A DNA stretch of 8,501 nt from Planctomycetota bacterium (GTDB taxonomy: Bacteria > Planctomycetota > Planctomycetia > Pirellulales > UBA1268): assembly GCA_003670825.1 (NCBI GenBank), contig QWQL01000138.1:1-8501 (forward strand). Reading direction: 5' to 3'. The position numbers and the translations under genes are program-made. Position 1 is the stretch's first letter. Each line of letters starts with the position of its first letter. Under the pieces are notes generated by a model. It was not told the DNA's origin. It saw only the letters and a list, made by a program, of their open reading frames with translations, and did not search any database. Shown here piece by piece: positions 1 to 5,326 of the stretch.

Positions 1-824
1 ACCAGCGGGCCCGGATCGTGGAGCGGATTCGCGACGACTACGACATCGACATCGACATCGTCGCCGTGGCTCCCCACCTTACCCCAGCTGCCGATTCGGT
101 TCCCGACGCGGCTCCAGACGCCGACCCGATTCCCGACGACCGCATCGAGCTCGAGACGCGGATCGAGGAGCTGCGGCGGAAACTCGCCTCGATGACATCG
201 GTGAACATGGAGGCGCTGCGGGAGTCAGAGGAACTGGCGGAGCGGCTCGCCACGCTCGAGGCCCAGCTTGCCGACGTCACCGGCGGCAAGGAGTCGATCG
301 AGCAGTTGATCGCCCGAATCGATGAGGAGAGTCGGCGGCTACTCGGCGACACGATCGAGACGGTCCGTGGCCACTTCCGTGACCTCTTCGAGCGGGTCTT
401 CGGCGGCGGCCAGGCCGATATCGTCCTCGAACAGGGTGTCGACCTGCTTGAGACATCGGTCGAGATCGTGGCCCGCCCCCCCGGCAAGGAGCCGCGGAGC
501 ATCTCGCTGCTCTCCGGCGGCGAGAAGACGATGACGTGCGTGGCCCTGCTGCTGGCGATCTTCAAGTCGCGGCCGAGCCCGTTCTGCGTGCTCGACGAGG
601 TCGATGCCGCGCTCGACGAGGCCAACGTCGACCGGTTCGGCGGGGTGCTCCGGGACTTTCTCTCGTCGACGCAGTTCATCGTGGTCACGCATTCGAAAAA
701 GACGATGGCCTCGGCCACGACGCTCTACGGGGTGACGATGGAGGAGTCAGGGGTCTCGAAGCGGGTCAGCGTGCGATTCGAACAGACCGCAGCCGCCGCC
801 CATCCCTCGTCGCGGGCGGCCTGA
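1..824 (+). CDS. smc: Chromosome segregation ATPase SMC, C-terminal part (cut by left edge)
   Basis: SMC forms the ring-shaped condensin complex with ScpA and ScpB that compacts and separates sister chromosomes. Only the end of the gene is here; the frame is open through base 3, so it begins outside the window. Counting residues from the GTG codon at 18: an Asp/Pro/Ala-rich linker (about 7-41), coiled coil (about 42-110) with the conserved 'SVNMEAL' segment, then the C-terminal ATPase lobe. That lobe contains the ABC signature LLSGGEK (164-170, bases 507-527), the Walker B segment PFCVLDEVDAALDEANV (from 188) and the switch histidine in VVTHSKKTM (H225). The 'LYGVTMEESGVSKRVSVRFEQ' end is typical of bacterial SMC. 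The D-loop and signature motif separate it from RecN and SbcC, which lack the 'GVSK' tail. The linker with DIDIDI is longer and more acidic than in most SMCs I know. The hinge and N-terminal Walker A are outside the window. Confidence 0.96.
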   Translation, partial: QRARIVERIRDDYDIDIDIVAVAPHLTPAADSVPDAAPDADPIPDDRIELETRIEELRRKLASMTSVNMEALRESEELAERLATLEAQLADVTGGKESIEQLIARIDEESRRLLGDTIETVRGHFRDLFERVFGGGQADIVLEQGVDLLETSVEIVARPPGKEPRSISLLSGGEKTMTCVALLLAIFKSRPSPFCVLDEVDAALDEANVDRFGGVLRDFLSSTQFIVVTHSKKTMASATTLYGVTMEESGVSKRVSVRFEQTAAAAHPSSRAA

Positions 825-1277
825 GTTCGGCCCCTCGGCGGCAGCCGGTACAAGCCGGATTCCGGGACTTGCCGGGGAGTTCCGCGTGTCCGGCACAGGC
901 CGGTCGAGCGCTGCCACCGCTCCGTCCGTGAAGAACGGCTCAAGTCTCACGACACGATCTTTCGATCTACCCTCTTGGACGGCCATATCGCGGACGTGTC
1001 CGGGAGCGATCCCGCAAGCACGACGAGGTGTGGCGCAGGGGGGGAACCTGCGAGTCCCGGCTTTCATCAGGGGTGCGTCCTGCCCAAGGGACGCACGCTG
1101 GGTGATCCGGAATTCACTTGCCCCCTCCGCGCCTCTGGCCGGCCATCGTGGGGCACGACGACGTGGGCGTCCCCATCGAGAGTTACCGCGTCAAAGGGGG
1201 GCTATGTTCGACGCTCGAAAGGGTGCGGACTGGCCAAAACATTTCCGGACACGCAAGATCCCAGGGGAGTCCAGAAG
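825..1277. other. Long intergenic region, no gene recognised, hairpin-rich
   Basis: About 450 bases separate smc from the next gene, far more than any other gap here. Reading frames in it give low-complexity Arg/Pro/Gly-rich translations with no recognisable family. The frame of the next gene is open back to 975, but that extension does not look like protein and lies upstream of a good ribosome binding site. I looked for RNase P RNA, tmRNA, tRNA and SRP RNA signatures and found none. What is visible is a run of inverted repeats (1001-1014, 1034-1052, 1073-1096, 1148-1176) and G-rich tracts (1038-1044, 1195-1201). It probably holds the smc 3' end and the promoter and leader of the following gene. 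No clear -35/-10 pair was found. Confidence 0.6.
1001..1176 (+). ncRNA. Candidate structured RNA or long 5' leader (unassigned)
   Basis: Four hairpins follow each other. CGGGA/TCCCG (1001-1005, 1010-1014) closes a GCGA (GNRA-type) tetraloop. CGCAGG/CCTGCG (1034-1039, 1047-1052) closes a 7-base loop GGGGGAA. GTGCGTCC/GGACGCAC (1073-1080, 1089-1096) is a perfect 8-bp stem with an 8-base loop. GGGG-CACG/CGTG...CCCC (1150-1157, 1162-1174) closes an ACGA loop. The GGGGG loop at 1040-1044 could pair with CCCCC at 1121-1125 as a pseudoknot. No known riboswitch or ncRNA class was recognised. In GC-rich DNA small hairpins arise by chance, so this is a weak call. The strand is assumed to be that of the downstream gene. 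Confidence 0.25.
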
Positions 1278-1850
1278 ATGAAGGTTTTCACGACAGGCCA
1301 GGTCGCCAAAATCTGTAAAGTCGCTCCACGAACCGTGAGCAAGTGGTTCGACTCAGGGCGGCTCAGGGGTTACCGCATCCCGGGCAGCCAGGATCGCCGC
1401 ATCCCGCGGGAGTACCTGATCAAGTTCCTCAAGGAGCACGGCATGCCGCTGGGCGACCTCGAGGACGAGGCGATGGCCAAGGTGCTGCTCGTCGGTCAGG
1501 ATCAGCTGCTGATCGAGAATCTCAAGAAGCAACTGCCCGTCGAGCGGTCGTTCAAGATCCAGGTGGCTGCGAGCGGCTTCGAGGCCGGCATTCAGGCGGA
1601 GAGCTTCCATCCTGACTGTATCGTGGTCGACTACTCGATCGGCAGGATCGATGCCCAGCAGATCTGCCAGAATCTGCGGCGGAATCCCGAGTATGCCGAC
1701 ACGATCGTGATCGCTCTGCTGCCGGACGACGGTTCGCAGATCACGGTCGACCGGGCGCACGTCAACGAGAGCTTCAAAAAGCCCTTCGACGTGGCGCTGC
1801 TCGCCGAGCGGCTCCGCACGCTGATCGGGGCTCGCAAAGAACTTGTCTGA
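1278..1850 (+). CDS. Helix-turn-helix / degenerate receiver-domain regulator
   Basis: A 190-residue probable DNA-binding regulator. Residues 1-50 form an excisionase/MerR/BldC-type winged helix-turn-helix: 'FTTGQVAKICKVAPRTVSKW' (4-23) is the turn-helix pair and 'DRRIPREYLIKFLKEHG' (39-55) the wing and last helix. A short acidic linker leads to a CheY-like receiver fold from about 68 to the end. The candidate phospho-acceptor is D118 (VVDYSIG) and the conserved lysine is K168 (FKKPF). However, the usual N-terminal acidic pair is replaced by G73-Q74, and the Thr/Ser switch position is L147. So phosphorylation may be weak or absent, and the domain may serve for dimerisation or protein contacts. 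The ATG at 1278 was chosen because GGGGAG (1264-1269) lies 8 bases upstream and the HTH starts at residue 4. I associate this compact HTH-receiver architecture with planctomycetes. Target genes are unknown. Confidence 0.85.
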   Translation: MKVFTTGQVAKICKVAPRTVSKWFDSGRLRGYRIPGSQDRRIPREYLIKFLKEHGMPLGDLEDEAMAKVLLVGQDQLLIENLKKQLPVERSFKIQVAASGFEAGIQAESFHPDCIVVDYSIGRIDAQQICQNLRRNPEYADTIVIALLPDDGSQITVDRAHVNESFKKPFDVALLAERLRTLIGARKELV

Positions 1851-1873
1851 AGCCACGTGCGAAATCATCCGGT

Positions 1874-1900
1874 CCGCGGAGCCAGCAGTGGCCTCCGCGG
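1874..1900 (+). terminator. Strong hairpin after regulator gene, no T-tract
   Basis: CCGCGGAG (1874-1881) pairs perfectly with CTCCGCGG (1893-1900); an inner GCC/GGC can extend the stem with one bulged C. It lies 24 bases after the regulator stop codon and 31 bases before moaC. No run of T follows (the next bases are GC-rich), so it is not a classical intrinsic terminator. It could be a U-less terminator, an mRNA 3'-end stabiliser or a chance GC-rich palindrome. Confidence 0.4.
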
Positions 1901-1917
1901 GCCGGGCGCGGGCGGGG

Positions 1918-1923
1918 TATGCT
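1918..1923 (+). promoter_or_regulatory. Possible -10 box for leaderless moaC mRNA
   Basis: TATGCT (1918-1923) ends 7 bases before the moaC ATG at 1931. A -10 element there would place the transcription start at or within a base of the start codon. The only Shine-Dalgarno-like sequence, GAGG (1926-1929), is one base from ATG and too close to work. No -35 box is evident 16-18 bases upstream. The same TAnnnT-N7-ATG layout precedes mutS. Confidence 0.4.
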
Positions 1924-1930
1924 CTGAGGC

Positions 1931-2410
1931 ATGAGCAACCCAGAGCACGGCATCCGGATGATCGACGTCGGCGGCAAACCGGTCACCGTGAGGACGGCCC
2001 GGGCCTCGGCGCGGCTGACGGCCGGATCCGAAACGATCCGGCGAATCCGCGGAGGCGAACTCGAGAAGGGTGACGCCGTCGCCACGGCCCGGATCGCCGG
2101 CATCATGGCGGCCAAGAAGACCAGTGAGTTTGTGCCGCTCTGCCATCCCCTGCCCCTTGAGGCAGTGGAGGTGGCGATCAGCTTTCCCGACGCCGTGACC
2201 GTCGCAATCGAGACGCGGGTTCGCACCACCGCCCGGACCGGCGTCGAGATGGAGGCGCTCACCGCCGCAACCGCTGCCGCGCTGGCGATCTACGACATGT
2301 GCAAGTCGATCGACCCCGACATGGCGGTCGAGCGGGTGCAGCTCGAGGAGAAGACAGGCGGCATCCACGGCGACTACCGCCGCAAGGGCCCGCCCGCAAC
2401 AGCGACGTGA
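1931..2410 (+). CDS. moaC: Cyclic pyranopterin monophosphate synthase MoaC
   Basis: MoaC works with the radical-SAM enzyme MoaA in the first step of molybdenum cofactor synthesis, converting the 3',8-cyclo-GTP intermediate to cyclic pyranopterin monophosphate in the cytoplasm. The 159-residue length matches the family. The family core is complete: 'EKGDAVATARIAGIMAAKKT' (45-64, K46), 'PLCHPLPL' (69-76, H72), 'TGVEMEALTAA' (103-113, E106 and E108) and 'YDMCKSID' (121-128, D122 and K125). These correspond to K51, H77, E112, E114, D128 and K131 of the E. coli enzyme. The ATG at 1931 follows directly after an in-frame TGA (1925-1927), so no earlier start is possible; M10 aligns with M15 of E. coli MoaC. 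No other moa gene is in the window, so the gene is detached from its pathway. It converges on nrdR with a 17-base gap and no terminator between them. Confidence 0.96.
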   Translation: MSNPEHGIRMIDVGGKPVTVRTARASARLTAGSETIRRIRGGELEKGDAVATARIAGIMAAKKTSEFVPLCHPLPLEAVEVAISFPDAVTVAIETRVRTTARTGVEMEALTAATAAALAIYDMCKSIDPDMAVERVQLEEKTGGIHGDYRRKGPPATAT

Positions 2411-2427
2411 CAGCCGCCGTTTCCGCG

Positions 2428-2895
2428 CTACCCGATCCGGTTGGCCTCGTTGAGGATCGGCTCGAGCTCGTCCACAAAATCCCGGGCGTCCTTGAACTCC
2501 CGGTACACGCTCGCGAACCGTACGTAGGCCACTTGGTCGAGATCCTTGAGCAGCTCCATCAGCCGCTCTCCGATCACCCGACTCGGCACATCCGATTCAT
2601 ACGCGCCGTAGAGTTCTGCCTCCAGCGACACGACCACGCCCTCGATGTCGTCCTCGGTCACCGGCCGCTTCCAGCAAGCCTTGGCAAGGCCCCGCTTGAT
2701 CTTGTCGCGATCGAAGGGGTCACGAACTCCCTCCTTCTTCACCACGGTCAGCAGTTGCCGCTCCACCCGCTCGTAGGTCGTGAACCGGCGGCGGCAGGCG
2801 AGGCACTCCCGGCGGCGGCGGATCGTGGCACCGTCGTCGCCAGACCGGGAATCGATCACCCGGTCATTGTCGGAACGGCAGAAGGGACACCGCAT
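2428..2895 (-). CDS. nrdR: Transcriptional repressor NrdR
   Basis: NrdR represses ribonucleotide reductase genes in response to ATP/dATP levels. At 155 residues it has the usual length. The N-terminal zinc ribbon shows C3-x2-C6 and C31-x2-C34 with the 'VIDSRSGDDGATIRRRRECL' stretch (13-32) typical of NrdR, followed by 'RFTTYERVE' (37-45). Residues about 49-139 form the ATP-cone, including 'KKEGVRDPFDRDKIKRGLAKA' beginning at 53, 'RPVTEDDIE' (77-85), 'VPSRVIGERLMELLKDLD' (103-120) and 'VAYVRFASVYREF' (122-134). The start at 2895 is supported by GGAGAG shortly upstream on the minus strand. The gene lies 75 bases downstream of rpoN in the same direction and may be co-transcribed with it, though a small hairpin (2935-2951) sits in the gap. 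No nrd structural gene is in the window, and I saw no obvious NrdR box. Confidence 0.97.
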   Translation of the reverse strand: MRCPFCRSDNDRVIDSRSGDDGATIRRRRECLACRRRFTTYERVERQLLTVVKKEGVRDPFDRDKIKRGLAKACWKRPVTEDDIEGVVVSLEAELYGAYESDVPSRVIGERLMELLKDLDQVAYVRFASVYREFKDARDFVDELEPILNEANRIG

Positions 2896-2970
2896 GAAGA
2901 CTCTCCAGGGCTCATCGCCGCAGCATCGTAGAACCCGGTCTCTGAAACCGGCAAGAGCGGTCCGGCGCCG

Positions 2971-4590
2971 TCACGGCATCGTGCCGGCAGCATCGTCCTC
3001 GGCGATGTCCCCGGCGATGTCGTTTGTCTGCTCGAAGTCGTCGCCCTCGTCAACTGCCGGCACCATGTCGACCTCATTGCCCGCATCATCGCGAACGATC
3101 TTCCAGTCGCGCCGTTGCCGTGAACTCGGGATCTTCATCGCCTTGCGGTACTTTGTGACCGTGCGGCGGGCCACGGTGATGCCCCGCAGGCCGAGTTCGT
3201 GCACGAGATCGTCGTCGCTGTAGGGGGAATCCTTGGGCTCGCCGTCGACGATCTCCTGAAGTTTCATCCGCACGGTGTCCCAGGCCACCTCCTCGCCGTC
3301 GGCGCTGACGGTGCCGCCGACGAAGAACTTCCTCAGAGAGTGAAGGCCGCGGGGAGTCTGCAGCCACTTGTCGTCAACGGCCCGGCTGACCGTCGTCACG
3401 TGCATCCTGATGCGGTCGGCGATCTGCTGCATCTTGAGCGGCTCGATCGCCTCGGGGCCTTCCAGCAAAAACCCCGTCTGGTGATCGACGATCGCCTGCG
3501 AGGTCTTGAGCAGGGTGCTGCGCCGCTGCTCGATCGCATCGATCAGCCACTGGGCGGCGTTGATCTTTCGCTTGATGTACTCGCGGGTCGTGGGGTCCGT
3601 GTCGGCCGACATCAGCATGTCGCGATAGAGCGGGCTGATCCTCAGGTTGGGTAGATCGATCTCCTCGAGCCGTACCTTCCAGGTGCCGTCGGGCATCTGA
3701 TCGACATACACGTCAGGCTTCACCGGCACGACGATCGGCGTCGTGAAGATCGCCCCTGGCTTCGGCTTGAGCGAGTGGAGCTGGAGGCGAAGCTCCTCGA
3801 TCTCCTCGATCGAACAGCCGGTCTTCCGCTGGATCAGGGGAAGCCGATTGGCGGCCAGGTCTTCCAGATGGTCGCCCACCAGCCGCCGCAGATTTCGGGC
3901 ATTCGGCATGTCGTGCCGGATCTGCAGCAGGAGGCACTCCTTCAAATCTCGTGCGGCCACCCCCGGCGGATCCATGTTCTGCACCACGGCCAGCGCCTTG
4001 AGCAGGTGGGCCTCCTGCCCGGCAGGTCCGTCGGCGTCGACGAGTTCCTCGACCGGCATCGGCAGGTAGCCGTTGACGTCGAGGTTGTAGATCACCTTGT
4101 CGGCGGCCAGCCGCTCGGCCTGGGTCAACTCGTAGTTCGAGAGTTGCTGGTGGAGGTGGTCGCAGAGCGTCTCAGGTCGTTCGGCCATGTTGGCCATGAC
4201 GTCCAGATAGCGGTCGCCCGCCTGCTCGATCTGCGATGCCGACGGCCGGCTGCGGTCGTCATCGCTGTCGGGATACTCCGTGGCCCAGTCGTAGGTCCGC
4301 TCGAAGTCGGCCTGGTTGGCGTGGTCCTGGTCGACGATCAGGGGTTGCTCATTGACCGTCTTCTCGGCCGCCGTCGGTTCCCCGTCGACCGCCAGCCCCA
4401 TAAACTCGCCCGAAGCCGACTCCTGCCCCGCCTCCTCCATCTCCAAAGTCTCGTTGTTCTGGATCTCCTCCTCGATTCGCTCCTCGAGTGCCATCACGGG
4501 CAACTGCAGGATCTCCATCGACTGGATCATGCGGGGCGCAAGCACCTGCTTCTGCGCCATCCGCATTTCCTGGCCGAACGACATCCGCAT
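2971..4590 (-). CDS. rpoN: RNA polymerase sigma-54 factor RpoN
   Basis: Sigma-54 directs RNA polymerase to -24/-12 promoters that open only with an ATP-driven enhancer-binding activator. Of 539 residues: Region I is about 3-52 ('MIQSMEILQLPVMALEERIE' and 'QNNETLE'). Acidic Region II is about 53-125. The core-binding domain is about 126-320, including 'LDVNGYLPMPVEEL' and 'MDPPGVAARDLKECLLLQI'. A helix-turn-helix is about 383-412 with 'MHVTTVSRAV' and 'TPRGLHSLRKFF'. The RpoN box ARRTVTKYRK is at 474-483. After the box about 56 residues remain, whereas E. coli RpoN ends about 14 residues after it; the extra tail is strongly acidic. M1 has GAGG 9 bases upstream, but M3 (ATG at 4584-4582) aligns with E. 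coli M1, so the true start may be M3. The usual partners (lptB, hpf, ptsN) are not adjacent; nrdR follows instead. Confidence 0.97.
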   Translation of the reverse strand: MRMSFGQEMRMAQKQVLAPRMIQSMEILQLPVMALEERIEEEIQNNETLEMEEAGQESASGEFMGLAVDGEPTAAEKTVNEQPLIVDQDHANQADFERTYDWATEYPDSDDDRSRPSASQIEQAGDRYLDVMANMAERPETLCDHLHQQLSNYELTQAERLAADKVIYNLDVNGYLPMPVEELVDADGPAGQEAHLLKALAVVQNMDPPGVAARDLKECLLLQIRHDMPNARNLRRLVGDHLEDLAANRLPLIQRKTGCSIEEIEELRLQLHSLKPKPGAIFTTPIVVPVKPDVYVDQMPDGTWKVRLEEIDLPNLRISPLYRDMLMSADTDPTTREYIKRKINAAQWLIDAIEQRRSTLLKTSQAIVDHQTGFLLEGPEAIEPLKMQQIADRIRMHVTTVSRAVDDKWLQTPRGLHSLRKFFVGGTVSADGEEVAWDTVRMKLQEIVDGEPKDSPYSDDDLVHELGLRGITVARRTVTKYRKAMKIPSSRQRRDWKIVRDDAGNEVDMVPAVDEGDDFEQTNDIAGDIAEDDAAGTMP

Positions 4591-4593
4591 GAC

Positions 4594-4609
4594 AGCAATC
4601 CTCGTGCCG
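4594..4609 (-). promoter_or_regulatory. Near-consensus sigma-54 (-24/-12) element at the rpoN start
   Basis: On the minus strand CGGCACG-AGGA-TTGCT matches the sigma-54 consensus TGGCACG-N4-TTGCW at every fixed base except the first, with GG and GC exactly 10 bases apart. It overlaps the GAGG ribosome binding site of rpoN M1. A transcript started about 12 bases beyond the GC would begin at or next to the ATG of codon 3 (base 4584), giving a leaderless rpoN mRNA. Alternatively, bound sigma-54 holoenzyme would block transcription coming from further upstream. A 7-bp hairpin (4613-4633) and a weak -10-like TATTCT (4651-4646) lie just upstream. Confidence 0.5.
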
Positions 4610-4679
4610 ATTGGGCGCCGTTTCCCGACGCCCCGAATCTCCCCTAGAATACCGCTGTGGAAGCATCCGTGCGCAGGGT

Positions 4680-4695
4680 TGGCACGAAATGTGCT
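4680..4695 (+). promoter_or_regulatory. Second near-consensus sigma-54 element, opposite strand
   Basis: TGGCACG-AAAT-GTGCT matches TGGCACG-N4-TTGCW at all fixed bases but one, with the invariant GG (4681-4682) and GC (4693-4694) 10 bases apart. It lies 70 bases from the first element and points the opposite way, toward the 3' end of recR, so a transcript from about 4706 would be antisense to recR. No plus-strand gene lies downstream. The site also contains the small inverted repeat GCAC-GAAAT-GTGC (4682-4694). Confidence 0.45.
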
Positions 4696-4726
4696 GCACC
4701 TCCCGGAAAGAGGCCCGCCCCCGCCC

Positions 4727-5326
4727 TCAAAACTTCCGCCGGCCGGCGAACGCGTCGACGAGCATTTCGCGGTTGGCCTGTTCGAGTGACGACCCGACCG
4801 TCAGTCCCCGCGCCAGTCGCGTGAGTTCCACGGGCATCCCCTCCAACCGCTGGGCCACGACCAGCGCCGTCGCGTCTCCCTCCAGATTCGGCGTGGTGCC
4901 GAGGATGACCTCGCGAAACTGCCCGTTCGCCACCCGGGCCGCCAGCGCATCGAGGGTCATGCCGTCGGCTCCCTTGCCCTCGAGGGGCGCGACCCGCCCC
5001 TGCAGCACGTGATACAGCCCTCGGTAACTCCCCGCCTGCTCCAGCGCGAGCAGGTCGCGAACCTGTTCGACCACGCAGAGGAGCGCGCGGTCACGTCGGG
5101 GATCGGTGCAGATGCCGCACTCGTCTCCCTCGGCGAGATTGAAACAGGCGCGGCACGGTCGGAGGTTGTCTTTGACTGCCCGAATCGCGTCGGCGAACTG
5201 GATCGCCTCGGCGCGGGGCATGTTGAGCACGTGGTAGGCCAGTCGTTCGGCGGTACGACGGCCGATGCCCGGAAGATCGGCAAACGAATCAATCAGCCTC
5301 GAGATCGCGCCCCGTTTCTCAGCCAT
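4727..5326 (-). CDS. recR: Recombination mediator protein RecR
   Basis: RecR acts with RecO (and RecF) to load RecA onto SSB-coated single-stranded DNA during gap and daughter-strand repair. At 199 residues it matches the family's usual length. Domain order: N-terminal helix-hairpin-helix 'LPGIGRRTAERLAYHVL' (18-34); a four-cysteine zinc motif at C58, C61, C70 and C73 with 'CGIC'; a Toprim domain (about 82-175) with 'LLCVVEQVRDLLALE' (E87), 'GLYHVLQGRVAPLEG' and 'ILGTTPNLEGDATALVV' (E149); and the C-terminal 'LTRLARGLTVGSSLEQAN'. The frame is open further upstream, but the ATG at 5326 is right: GGGAG lies 7 bases before it and family homology starts here. Its first 8 bases overlap the end of dnaX (ATGGCTGA), suggesting translational coupling. 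The gene usually found between dnaX and recR (ybaB/ebfC) is absent. Confidence 0.97.
   Translation of the reverse strand: MAEKRGAISRLIDSFADLPGIGRRTAERLAYHVLNMPRAEAIQFADAIRAVKDNLRPCRACFNLAEGDECGICTDPRRDRALLCVVEQVRDLLALEQAGSYRGLYHVLQGRVAPLEGKGADGMTLDALAARVANGQFREVILGTTPNLEGDATALVVAQRLEGMPVELTRLARGLTVGSSLEQANREMLVDAFAGRRKF

Noticed and set aside
975..1277. In-frame extension of the HTH-receiver gene back to 975
   Set aside because: The translation has no protein-like pattern and the HTH starts right after the ATG at 1278, which has GGGGAG 8 bases upstream.
825..1277. RNase P RNA, tmRNA or a known riboswitch in the long gap
   Set aside because: Neither the GAGGAAAGTCC/ACAGAA core of RNase P RNA nor tmRNA ends or a known aptamer core could be found by eye on either strand.
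2935..2951. Hairpin CCGGT/ACCGG between rpoN and nrdR as an intrinsic terminator
   Set aside because: The stem is only 5 bp and no T-run follows on the minus strand, so rpoN-nrdR read-through remains likely.
3775..4647. 290-codon open frame on the plus strand opposite rpoN
   Set aside because: It is a GC-driven shadow of rpoN codons: Leu/Val/His-rich, no recognisable family, entirely antisense to a certain gene.
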